Source of the DNA: an uncultured Corynebacterium sp.
GTDB lineage: Bacteria > Actinomycetota > Actinomycetes > Mycobacteriales > Mycobacteriaceae
Direction: 5' to 3'
Assembly: GCF_946221105.1 (NCBI RefSeq)
Contig: NZ_CAMICL010000026.1
Span: 1-31,061 of the forward strand
DNA: 31,061 nucleotides
This document shows, piece after piece, positions 6,372 to 13,885 of this stretch. Position numbers and translations under genes: made by a program. Below the pieces are notes generated by a model. The model saw nothing but the letters and a program-made list of their open reading frames with translations. It was not told where the DNA came from and did no database searches. The first letter of the stretch is position 1, and each line of letters begins with the position of its first letter.

Positions 6372-7516
6372 GCTGGCTCGACTACGCCGCCAAGCAACAG
6401 CGCGATACCTGGCGCAGCCAAGGACTTGAGCGCACCCCCGCAACCTTCAGCACTGGCCAGACCCCGGTAGCGACCATCGACGGGCGCGAATACGTCCTGT
6501 TCAGCTCCTCGAACTACCTGGGGCTGGCCGAACACCCCGCCGTGACCAAAGCGGCCGCCGACGCACTCAACCGTTTCGGCGCGGGCTCCGGCGGATCGCG
6601 CCTGACCACAGGCACCACGGACCTGCACAGCCAGGCTGAGCGCGACTTTGCCCGCTTCCTCGACTACGAGGACGCCGTGTTCTTCTCCGCCGGGTTCATG
6701 GCCAATGCCGGCGTGCTGCAAGCGCTCGCCGGCCCGGGCACGCTCATCGTCTCGGACGAGCGCAACCACGCCAGCATCATCGACGGCTGCCGTCTGGCCA
6801 AGGCCCAAGGTGCCACGGTGCGTGTGTACCGTCACCGCGACCCGGCGCACGTCGACGAGCTGCTAGGAGGCCACACCGGAAAAGCGATCGTGGTCACTGA
6901 CGGGCTGTTTTCCATGGACGGCACCCTCGCGCCCGTCCCCGAACTGCTTGCCGTCTGCCGCGCTCGCGGCGCCGCCCTCATGGTCGACGACGCGCACGGC
7001 ACCGGCACCCTCGGCGCCACGGGCCGCGGCATCACGGAGCACTTTTCGCTTATCGACGACCATCCGGACATCCTCGTCGCCACCTCATCCAAGGCGCTCG
7101 GAGCAGAGGGCGGGGCAGTGGCTGCCTCCGCACCAGTGGCTGGACTACTGCGGCAGAAGGCCCGCACCTTCGTCTACTCAACCTCGTCCGCACCGGCCAC
7201 GTGCGCGGCGGTTTCTGCGGCCATCGGCGTGCTTGAGGGCGAAGATAGTCCGGTGCCAGCGCTGCAGCGGAACATCCGTCGCTTAGCAAGCCAACTCGGG
7301 ATGGATGCGTGGGCCAGCCCGATCATCCCGGTGCCGATCGGCGACGAAACGCGCGCGGTGAACGCTTCCGCCAGGCTCCGCGAGGCCGGCTACTTCGTGC
7401 CCGCCATCCGCTGGCCGACCGTCCCGCGCGGTGCAGCGATGCTGCGGGTGACGGTGATGGCCACGCACACCGACGCACAGATCGACGGGTTGGCTCACGC
7501 CATTTCGCGGTTGTAG
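6368..7516 (+). CDS. bioF: 8-amino-7-oxononanoate synthase BioF
   Basis: This 382-residue PLP-dependent enzyme of the alpha-oxoamine synthase family condenses pimeloyl-CoA with L-alanine in biotin synthesis. It shows FSSSNYLGLA, the glycine-rich GAGSGGSRLTTG, the cofactor-stacking His134 in ERNHASIIDG, DDAHGTG (Asp207, His210) and the PLP lysine Lys242 in TSSKALGAEGG. Other members of the family (Kbl, HemA, SPT) are possible on motif alone, but the overlapping bioW gene settles the assignment. The length is normal and the active site appears intact. Confidence 0.95.
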   Translation: MSWLDYAAKQQRDTWRSQGLERTPATFSTGQTPVATIDGREYVLFSSSNYLGLAEHPAVTKAAADALNRFGAGSGGSRLTTGTTDLHSQAERDFARFLDYEDAVFFSAGFMANAGVLQALAGPGTLIVSDERNHASIIDGCRLAKAQGATVRVYRHRDPAHVDELLGGHTGKAIVVTDGLFSMDGTLAPVPELLAVCRARGAALMVDDAHGTGTLGATGRGITEHFSLIDDHPDILVATSSKALGAEGGAVAASAPVAGLLRQKARTFVYSTSSAPATCAAVSAAIGVLEGEDSPVPALQRNIRRLASQLGMDAWASPIIPVPIGDETRAVNASARLREAGYFVPAIRWPTVPRGAAMLRVTVMATHTDAQIDGLAHAISRL

Positions 7517-7526
7517 CTCACCTGGT

Positions 7527-7532
7527 TAGACT
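7527..7532 (+). promoter_or_regulatory. miaB -10 element (leaderless)
   Basis: TAGACT lies 8 nt before the GTG start of miaB at 7541. No ribosome-binding site lies between. Confidence 0.6.
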
Positions 7533-7540
7533 GTCTCGCC

Positions 7541-9067
7541 GTGACTACGGCGAGCACCACCCAAAACAGCAATCCCCGCACCTACGAGGTGCGCACGTTC
7601 GGCTGCCAGATGAACGTGCACGACTCCGAGCGTCTTTCCGGCATGCTCGAAGACGCGGGCTACGTCGCGGCTGATGCTGGCGAGGAGCCCGACCTGGTGG
7701 TTTTCAACACCTGCGCGGTGCGCGAGAACGCCGACAAGCGCCTCTACGGCTCGCTGGGCCAGCTGAAAAACGTCAAGGCCGACCACCCGGGCATGCAGAT
7801 CGCCGTCGGCGGGTGCCTGGCGCAGAAGGACCGGGACACCGTCATCGAGAAGGCGCCGTGGGTCGACGCAGTCTTTGGCACCCACAACATCTCCGCGCTG
7901 CCGGCGCTGCTCGACCGGGCACGTGTGGAGGATGAGGCCCAGGTGGAGATCGTCGAGGCCCTCGAGGTCTTTCCGTCCGTGCTGCCCGCCAAGCGCGAGT
8001 CCGCCTACGCCGGCTGGGTGTCCATCTCCGTGGGTTGCAACAACACCTGCACGTTCTGCATCGTGCCCAGCCTTCGCGGCAAGGAGGTGGACCGCCGCCC
8101 GGGCGAGATCCTCGCCGAGGTCAAAGCACTCGTGGACCAGGGCGTCTCCGAGGTGACCCTGCTGGGGCAGAACGTGAACTCGTACGGCGTGAACTTCGTC
8201 GACGAGGACATGGAGCGCGACCGCTCCGCGTTCTCCAAGCTGCTGCGCGCCTGCGGTGACATCGAGGGCTTGGAGCGCGTGCGTTTTACCTCCCCGCACC
8301 CTGCGGAGTTCACCTCCGACGTCATCGATGCGATGGCGGAAACCCCGAACGTGTGCCCGCAGCTGCACATGCCGCTGCAGTCCGGCTCCGACAAGGTGCT
8401 CAAGGACATGCGCCGGTCCTACCGTTCCAAGAAGTTCCTGGCCATCTTGGACGAGGTGCGCGAGAAGCTGCCGCACGCGGCGATCACCACCGACATCATC
8501 GTCGGCTTCCCGGGCGAGACCGAAGAGGATTTCCAGGCCACCCTCGACGTCGTTGAGAAGGCCCGCTTCACCTCGGCATTTACCTTCCAGTACTCGCCGC
8601 GCCCCGGCACCCCGGCGGCGGAGATGGAACAGCAGATCCCCAAGGCTGTGGTCCAGGAGCGTTTTGAGCGCCTCCACGCATTGCAGGAGCGGATCAGCGC
8701 GGAGGAGAACGCGAAGCTCGTCGGCACGCAACAGGAACTCCTCGTCCAGGAGGACGGCCGCAAGAACGACCGCACCCAGCGCATGTCCGGCCGTGCCCGC
8801 GACGGGCGCCTGGTGCACTTCGCGGTCGAGGGCAACATCGACGGCGAGGTCCGCCCAGGCGATATCGTCACCGTCACCATCACCGACGCGAAGCCGCACT
8901 ACCTGATCGCCGATTCGGGCATCCACGAGCACCGCCGCACCAAGGCCGGCGACAACTCTGAGCGGGGAGAGGTGCCCACCACCGCGCCCATCGGTGTGGG
9001 CCTTGGCCTGCCGACGATTGGCCAGCCCGCCGCCGCACCGGCAGATTCCGCCTGCTGCGGTAGCTAG
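7541..9067 (+). CDS. miaB: tRNA-2-methylthio-N6-dimethylallyladenosine synthase MiaB
   Basis: This 508-residue radical-SAM methylthiotransferase converts i6A37 to ms2i6A37 in tRNAs. The N-terminal domain has the three cluster cysteines (Cys22 in FGCQMNVHDSE, Cys58 in NTCAVRENA, Cys92 in GGCLAQ). The radical-SAM CxxxCxxC motif is Cys166, Cys170, Cys173 in SVGCNNTCTFCIV. A TRAM domain follows near 395-455. A further 45-residue tail, rich in Ala and Pro and ending CCGS, is of unknown role. The start is GTG at 7541. Its substrate modification is made by miaA, also in this window. Confidence 0.96.
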   Translation: MTTASTTQNSNPRTYEVRTFGCQMNVHDSERLSGMLEDAGYVAADAGEEPDLVVFNTCAVRENADKRLYGSLGQLKNVKADHPGMQIAVGGCLAQKDRDTVIEKAPWVDAVFGTHNISALPALLDRARVEDEAQVEIVEALEVFPSVLPAKRESAYAGWVSISVGCNNTCTFCIVPSLRGKEVDRRPGEILAEVKALVDQGVSEVTLLGQNVNSYGVNFVDEDMERDRSAFSKLLRACGDIEGLERVRFTSPHPAEFTSDVIDAMAETPNVCPQLHMPLQSGSDKVLKDMRRSYRSKKFLAILDEVREKLPHAAITTDIIVGFPGETEEDFQATLDVVEKARFTSAFTFQYSPRPGTPAAEMEQQIPKAVVQERFERLHALQERISAEENAKLVGTQQELLVQEDGRKNDRTQRMSGRARDGRLVHFAVEGNIDGEVRPGDIVTVTITDAKPHYLIADSGIHEHRRTKAGDNSERGEVPTTAPIGVGLGLPTIGQPAAAPADSACCGS

Positions 9068-9070
9068 GGC

Positions 9071-9076
9071 TACAGT
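9071..9076 (+). promoter_or_regulatory. -10 element of membrane-protein gene (leaderless)
   Basis: TACAGT lies 8 nt before the ATG at 9085, just after the miaB stop. Confidence 0.5.
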
Positions 9077-9084
9077 TGGGCGAC

Positions 9085-9699
9085 ATGACGCAGCCCAACA
9101 CCGAATCCCTTGCCCGCGCGGAGAAGAAAGCCGCATCCACCGTGGACATGGGCGCGAAGCGCTGGGTGCTCGCCGCCGCGGTAGCTATCTACGTGGTGGC
9201 GCTGTTCCTGCCGTTCGTCGGCGGGGCGTCGCTGTGGCAGGTGCTCGCCGCCACTGACGCGGCGAAGGACGCCCAGACCGCAATCACGGAGTACGTTTTC
9301 GCGTGGATCTCGCTTATCGGCGTCGGGGTCCTGACCACGCTTGCCGTTGCCACGCAGCGCTTCGCACTCGCGGTTCCCGCATGGATGGTCACCACCGTCT
9401 CGCTGGTCTACTCCGTGCTCGGCATCTGGCTGCGCAACTCAAACGCCTCCGGCATCAGCCGCGGTCCCGGCTACTACCTGGTCGTGCTCGCGGTGGTGAT
9501 CGTGGTGTTCACGGTGTTCCCGCTGATCCTGTCGCGCAACGAGTCACAGGCGGCCGTCGCCAAGCAGCGCGCCGAAGCGCAAGGCAAGGATGAGGTGGCG
9601 CTCGCGCAGCGCGCTGCGACGAGGGAGCAGGAGAACCCTTTGCTTATCGACGACCGCCGTGCCCGCGCAGCAGAGCGACACCGCAAGACGTTGGACTAA
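9085..9699 (+). CDS. Four-helix conserved membrane protein
   Basis: This 204-residue protein has four predicted transmembrane helices: residues about 25-45 (VLAAAVAIYVVALFLPFVGG), 70-92, 95-118 (PAWMVTTVSLVYSVLGIWL) and 132-152. A charged cytoplasmic C-terminal tail is rich in Arg, Ala and Glu. Starting at ATG 9085 rather than the in-frame start at 9076 places the -10 hexamer at the standard leaderless distance. A gene of this kind often follows miaB in actinobacteria (compare Rv2732c, from memory), but its function is unknown. Confidence 0.8.
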   Translation: MTQPNTESLARAEKKAASTVDMGAKRWVLAAAVAIYVVALFLPFVGGASLWQVLAATDAAKDAQTAITEYVFAWISLIGVGVLTTLAVATQRFALAVPAWMVTTVSLVYSVLGIWLRNSNASGISRGPGYYLVVLAVVIVVFTVFPLILSRNESQAAVAKQRAEAQGKDEVALAQRAATREQENPLLIDDRRARAAERHRKTLD

Positions 9700-9730
9700 C
9701 AGACACAAGCTCGGGGCGGGTCCCCAGCCC

Positions 9731-9825
9731 GCAAAAGCCGATATCGGCGTTTAGCGTGACCACTGATCCGCGACCTGGGCTTTTGCAGCTGCTCACCTTG
9801 CAAACGCCGATATCGGCATTTAGCG
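9731..9825. repeat. Pair of 26-bp palindromic elements centred on GCCGATATCGGC
   Basis: Two near-identical 26-bp copies lie at 9731-9756 and 9800-9825, in direct orientation, with starts 69 bp apart. Each has the perfect 12-bp palindrome GCCGATATCGGC flanked by AAA-N and N-TTTAGCG. The copies differ only at the two N positions. Between them GGCTTTTGC (9778-9786) is the inverse of GCAAAAGCC (9731-9739). The element occupies the gap between two convergent genes. It could be a bidirectional terminator pair, a protein-binding site or a small dispersed repeat. No third copy was found in the window. Confidence 0.85.
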
Positions 9826-9831
9826 AGCTGC

Positions 9832-10920
9832 CTAGCGTTTCTGCCACGCGGTGGTGGAGGAAACCACCTCCGCGCCCAGCCCGCGGATGATGGCGTTCGC
9901 CGCGGGCGAGTCGGCGGGGTAGGAGCAGTAGACCGTCTCCAGGTCCTCCCTGATCTCTTTGGCGCGCGTAAGCGACGCGCGCAGCAACGCCGAGCCAATG
10001 CCGCGGCCGCGGTGTTCGGGCAGCACGTAGACCAGGCCCAGCTCGCAGACTTTCGCGTCGTCGGCGAGGAAGCGCACCACCTCGCACAGTCCGACGATTA
10101 CGCCGTCGACGTAAGCGAGGCCCGTCAGCTGCGCGCCGCCGCGGTCCTGCAACCTCGCGCCGGCGTCGCGGATGCGCTCGATGTCCCACTCGATGGTGTC
10201 CATGACCAGTTCGCCGCGCGGGTAGTCGCTCGACGCGGCGGTGAGCAGGCGGGAGAACTGTTGCACCTCGTCCGCGCCCGCCTTGCGGCGAGAGAAGAAA
10301 CCGGGCCCCTCGATCACCGCAAACTCGGCGGCTTCCGTGCCCACCGCATCAGGCAGCGCCTCGATCGCGGAGATGGAAAACGTGCCCTGGTCCTCCCGGA
10401 ACGCCGGCGTGTAGCCGTAGCTGCGCACGTGCGGCGGCTCATCGGCTTCAACAGCGTGGGTGACCCACAGTTGGCGGGTGGGGCGGGAAAGGCGGGCCGA
10501 CAGGTCGTCGAGAAGCATGAGCGCGTGTTCCCACGGAGCGTCGGGGACTGGCTCGCCCGGAAGGGGAGCGAGTTCGGAGTCGAACGTGAAGTTCGCTTCG
10601 ATCACCCCGCGGTCCTCCAGCAGGGGCAAGGAGACAAACAGCCAGGCGTCGAGGAAGTCGAGGTCCTCGGCGAAGACCTCCGGGAAGCCCAGGTCGGTGA
10701 CCGGCCGCAGGTGCTGCGAGGATGTCAGGCCGAACAGCATCGCCTCGGACTCGGCGGAGGGCTCGAGGCGTTTGGCGATGTGGGCGGCGGACACGCCAGA
10801 GGTGGCCAGGCCGGTGATGTCCTGGATGGCCAACGTGGCGGAAAAGGCGTAGCCCCCGACCACGGCCTCGGCATTGTCGCCGTGGTCTGGTCGGGGGACG
10901 AAAAGGTGGGGGTGGAGCAC
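9832..10920 (-). CDS. GNAT-family N-acetyltransferase, two-domain
   Basis: This 362-residue protein has a recognisable GNAT fold in its C-terminal third, with the acetyl-CoA loop LPEHRGRGIGSALL near 305-318 preceded by CELGLVYV. The N-terminal part resembles a degenerate acetyltransferase domain, so the protein may be a tandem GNAT. The substrate is unknown; mycothiol synthase is a tandem GNAT but I see no specific signature. The GTG start at 10920 has TAAGTT exactly 7 nt upstream, supporting this start. It lies downstream of the DUF349 gene on the same strand. Confidence 0.78.
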   Translation of the reverse strand: MLHPHLFVPRPDHGDNAEAVVGGYAFSATLAIQDITGLATSGVSAAHIAKRLEPSAESEAMLFGLTSSQHLRPVTDLGFPEVFAEDLDFLDAWLFVSLPLLEDRGVIEANFTFDSELAPLPGEPVPDAPWEHALMLLDDLSARLSRPTRQLWVTHAVEADEPPHVRSYGYTPAFREDQGTFSISAIEALPDAVGTEAAEFAVIEGPGFFSRRKAGADEVQQFSRLLTAASSDYPRGELVMDTIEWDIERIRDAGARLQDRGGAQLTGLAYVDGVIVGLCEVVRFLADDAKVCELGLVYVLPEHRGRGIGSALLRASLTRAKEIREDLETVYCSYPADSPAANAIIRGLGAEVVSSTTAWQKR

Positions 10921-10927
10921 TCGCGCT

Positions 10928-10933
10928 AACTTA
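10928..10933 (-). promoter_or_regulatory. GNAT-gene -10 element (leaderless)
   Basis: On the minus strand TAAGTT lies 7 nt before the GTG at 10920. It sits immediately after the stop codon of the upstream DUF349 gene. Confidence 0.5.
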
Positions 10934-12286
10934 CTAGCCCTCGTTGACTGCCTTTGCGGCGACGTCGGCGAACTCCTGCCACTGCTTCGCCTGCTCGCGA
11001 AGGGAAGCGGCCTTGGTGGCGTCGCCGTTGGCCTCGGCGGCCTCGGCCTGTTTGGTGAAGTCGTCGGCCTTGACCTGGAACTGGTTCACCTTGTCCTGCT
11101 GCGCCGGGTCGGTCTTGCGCCAGCGGGAATCCTCGGCCTCGGACACGCGCTGCTCGATGCGGCCGATCTTGTCCTCGAACTCGCGCACACGCCCACGGGG
11201 GACGAAGCCGATCTCGTCCCACTTGTCCTGCAGCTCGCGCAGCTTCGCCTTCGCCGCGCCGAGGCCCTTCGCGGGGTCGATCAGCGAGTCGTACTCGGCA
11301 ATCAGCGCCTCCTTCGCCTCTGCGTTCGCCTCGAACTCGCGGTCGCGCTCGGCGTTGACGGCGTTGCGGGCCTCGAAGAAGTGGTCCTGGGCGGCGCGGA
11401 AGCGCTCCCACAGCTTGTCGTCCACCTCGCGCGGGGCGCGGCCGGCGGCCTTCCACTCCGTCATCAGGTCGCGGTAGGCGCGGGCGGTGTGGCCCCAGTC
11501 GGTGGAGTCCTTCAGCGCCTCGGCGCGCTCGACCAGTTCCTCCTTGGTCTTCCTGGCCTGTGCGCGGTTGCGGTCCAGCTCGGCGAAGTGGGAGCCGCGG
11601 CGGCGGTTGAAGCTGTCGCGGGCGCGGGAGTAGCGCTTCCACAGCTCGTCGTCGGTTGCGCGGTCGATGCCGCGGATACCGCGCCACTCCTCCAGGATCG
11701 CGCGGATGCGGTCGCCCGCGGCCTTCCACTCCGTGGAGTTTTCCGCCAGGTCCTCGGCCTCTGCGGCGAGCGCTTCCTTGCGGGCGATCGCCTGCTCGCG
11801 GCGCTGCGCCTTCTGCTCCTTCGCTTTCTCGCGCGCGGTATCGGACGCGTCGATCGCCTTGTCCAGGCGCGCCTCCACGGCGTCGATGTCGCCGATCACG
11901 GCCGCGTCCGCAAGCGATGCCTTGAGTGTCTCTGCGGACTTGCGCAGCGCATCCGCGTCCTCCGGGTGGGCGCGCAGGCGGGTCTCGATGAGCTCCACCT
12001 CGGTGACCAGGTCGTCGTAGCGCTGGCCGTAGTGCGCCAGGCCCTCCTCGGGTGTGCCCGCCTGCCAGGAGCCGATCTGGCGCTCCTCGCCGCCGCGGGT
12101 GAGAAACACGTTGCCCTCGTCGTCCACGCGACCGAACTTGGACGGGTCCGACGGCTCGCGCGCAGGCAGGGGAGCCGGTGTGACGGTCTTCGCGGCTGCT
12201 CCTGGGCGCGGGCCCGGCTTCTTCGCCATCGCGGCCGGCGACGGTGCCTTGGTGCCCGGGGTCGGAGTGGAGTTCGAATCGGTCAT
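10934..12286 (-). CDS. DUF349 helical-repeat protein
   Basis: This soluble protein of about 450 residues has a Pro/Ala-rich N-terminus (to about residue 45), a conserved block DDEGNVFLTRGG, and at least three DUF349 repeats between about 165 and 380 (for example TEWKAAGDRIRAILEEWRGI, MTEWKAAGRAPREVDDKLWERF and LQDKWDEIGFVPRGR). It is highly charged and predicted largely helical or coiled-coil. The function is not established. Two in-frame ATGs compete: 12295, directly abutting GGAAAGG, and 12286, nine bases from it. I prefer 12286. Confidence 0.85.
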   Translation of the reverse strand: MTDSNSTPTPGTKAPSPAAMAKKPGPRPGAAAKTVTPAPLPAREPSDPSKFGRVDDEGNVFLTRGGEERQIGSWQAGTPEEGLAHYGQRYDDLVTEVELIETRLRAHPEDADALRKSAETLKASLADAAVIGDIDAVEARLDKAIDASDTAREKAKEQKAQRREQAIARKEALAAEAEDLAENSTEWKAAGDRIRAILEEWRGIRGIDRATDDELWKRYSRARDSFNRRRGSHFAELDRNRAQARKTKEELVERAEALKDSTDWGHTARAYRDLMTEWKAAGRAPREVDDKLWERFRAAQDHFFEARNAVNAERDREFEANAEAKEALIAEYDSLIDPAKGLGAAKAKLRELQDKWDEIGFVPRGRVREFEDKIGRIEQRVSEAEDSRWRKTDPAQQDKVNQFQVKADDFTKQAEAAEANGDATKAASLREQAKQWQEFADVAAKAVNEG

Positions 12287-12409
12287 GGTGGACATCCTTT
12301 CCGCGGCCTTTAATGTGGCCGCACTGTGCCGCGCGTCGCGGCTGCCTTGCGCAATGCGTGCGATATTACCGGCACTTCACGCCCTGCGGGGAGCAAACGG
12401 TGCGCTGGG

Positions 12410-12415
12410 TAGGGT
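12410..12415 (+). promoter_or_regulatory. -10 element before the 12423 gene (leaderless)
   Basis: TAGGGT lies 7 nt before the GTG at 12423. The remaining 12287-12409 interval is the divergent control region with the DUF349 gene; a minus-strand TAATAT (12363-12368) might serve that gene. Confidence 0.5.
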
Positions 12416-12422
12416 TGTGCGC

Positions 12423-12989
12423 GTGAGACCCAACCTCTGGATCGTGCCGGGATCGCCGGCACTCGCGCTTTCGCCTAGCGACGATGCTTCGCAACGCCTC
12501 CTCCAGGCCGTCCGCACGCTTGCAGAAACTGCCGGCAGCAGGGCGATCGACATCGTCTGCTCGCAGGATGATCGCTGGCGCACCGCCCACACCGGGTCTT
12601 TCAAAGCCTGGGGCGGGCCGGAGATCACCGTGCGCGCGGGCAACCACCTGGGCGAGCTGGTCGCACGTTTCGCGCTGGGGGACCCGGAGGTGCGCGAGGT
12701 CCGCGGAGAGATCGGCAACCCTGACCCGGAGGCGGTGACCGTGGTGGTGCTCGACGGCCCTGCCGGGTTGACCCAGCGCGCCCCGCTCGCGCTCGTGGAC
12801 GGCGCGCCGGAGTACCACCAGCGGCTGTGCGGGTGGCTGGACGGTGGGCAACCGGAGGTCGTCGATAAGCAACTGCTCGAACCCGCGTTGTGGCGCGAAC
12901 TGGCGACGCTGCGGCCGGAAAGGGCGACATTGCTGGACCACGACGACACACTAGGAGTAGGGCGTTACGTAGCGGAGTGGAGCGTATGA
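12423..12989 (+). CDS. Conserved actinobacterial protein upstream of miaA
   Basis: This 188-residue protein begins MRPNLWIVPGSPAL. It has conserved-looking blocks (SFKAWGGPEITVRAGNHLGE, VTVVVLDGPAGLTQRAPLAL) and no transmembrane segment. In mycobacteria a protein at this place is sometimes labelled as resembling class III extradiol dioxygenases (from memory); I see no complete metal-ligand set to confirm activity. Frame is open well upstream of 12423, but the GTG with a 7-nt spaced -10 gives the most credible start. The stop overlaps the miaA ATG (ATGA, 12986-12989), so they are cotranslated. Confidence 0.75.
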   Translation: MRPNLWIVPGSPALALSPSDDASQRLLQAVRTLAETAGSRAIDIVCSQDDRWRTAHTGSFKAWGGPEITVRAGNHLGELVARFALGDPEVREVRGEIGNPDPEAVTVVVLDGPAGLTQRAPLALVDGAPEYHQRLCGWLDGGQPEVVDKQLLEPALWRELATLRPERATLLDHDDTLGVGRYVAEWSV

Positions 12990-13885
12990 AACCGATCGCA
13001 GTAGTGGGCCCGACCGCGAGCGGCAAGTCCGCCCTCGGCATCGCGCTGGCGCACGAGTTCGACGGCGAAGTGGTCAACGTGGACTCCATGCAGCTGTACA
13101 AAGGCATGGACATCGGCACCGCGAAGCTGCCGGTGGCCGAGCGCGAGGGCATCCCGCACCACCTGCTGGACATCTGGGAAGTCACCCGCACCGCGTCGGT
13201 GGCCGAGTACCAGTCGCTAGCGGTCGCGACGGTGGAGGAGATCATGTCGCGCGGCAAGATGCCGGTGCTGGTGGGCGGTTCGATGCTGTACGTGCAATCG
13301 CTTATCGACGCCTGGTCGTTCCCGCCCACCGACCCCACCGTGCGCGCGAAGTACGAGGAGCGCCTTCGCGTAATCGGCGTGGACGCACTGCACGCGGAGC
13401 TGGCCGAAGTGGACCCGGCCGCCGCCCGCATCATCGAGGACAAGGACCCGCGCCGCACCGTGCGCGCCCTCGAGGTGATCGAGCTGACCGGCAAACCGTT
13501 CCAGGCCTCGCAGCCGCCGAAGAACGCAGCACCCCGCTGGGGCACGCGCATCCTGGGGCTGCGCACGAACGCCGAGTGGTTGAACCCGCGCATCGAGCTG
13601 CGTACGCGCATGATGTTTGCACAGGGGCTTATCGACGAAACACGTGGCCTGATAGACGCCGGCCTCGTGCGCGATTCCACCGCCGGCCGCGCCATCGGCT
13701 ACGCGCAGGTGCTGGCGATGCTCGACAGCGAGCTCACCGAAGACGAGGCCGTGGAGCAGACGATCACCGGCACGCGCCGGTACGTGCGCCGCCAACGCTC
13801 CTGGTTCAACCGCGACCCGCGAACCATGTGGCTGGACGCGGCCGGCGCGGACGTTGTGGGCGCCGCGTTAGACTCGCTGGCGTGA
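12986..13885 (+). CDS. miaA: tRNA dimethylallyltransferase MiaA
   Basis: This 299-residue enzyme transfers dimethylallyl from DMAPP to A37 of tRNAs, the step before MiaB. The P-loop GPTASGKS is at 8-15; NVDSMQLYKGMDIGTAKL, HHLLDIWEVT, VGGSMLYVQSLID and GYAQVLAML match the family, and RRQRSWFNRDPR is near the C-terminus. The start at 12986 gives MKPIAVVG; the frame runs open to 12890 in antisense-like sequence but that is upstream gene territory. The miaA TGA overlaps the dapF GTG (13882-13885). Confidence 0.97.
   Translation: MKPIAVVGPTASGKSALGIALAHEFDGEVVNVDSMQLYKGMDIGTAKLPVAEREGIPHHLLDIWEVTRTASVAEYQSLAVATVEEIMSRGKMPVLVGGSMLYVQSLIDAWSFPPTDPTVRAKYEERLRVIGVDALHAELAEVDPAAARIIEDKDPRRTVRALEVIELTGKPFQASQPPKNAAPRWGTRILGLRTNAEWLNPRIELRTRMMFAQGLIDETRGLIDAGLVRDSTAGRAIGYAQVLAMLDSELTEDEAVEQTITGTRRYVRRQRSWFNRDPRTMWLDAAGADVVGAALDSLA
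13869..13874 (+). promoter_or_regulatory. dapF -10 element inside miaA (leaderless)
   Basis: TAGACT in the last codons of miaA lies 7 nt before the dapF GTG. dapF may thus be expressed both from the miaA transcript and from its own leaderless mRNA. Confidence 0.5.

Noticed and set aside
7526..9136. 536-residue minus-strand open frame
   Set aside because: Lies wholly antisense to miaB, whose motifs are complete; composition typical of a shadow frame.
9731..9825. Paired 26-bp repeats considered as a minimal CRISPR
   Set aside because: Repeats are fully palindromic, only two copies exist, and no cas genes are present.
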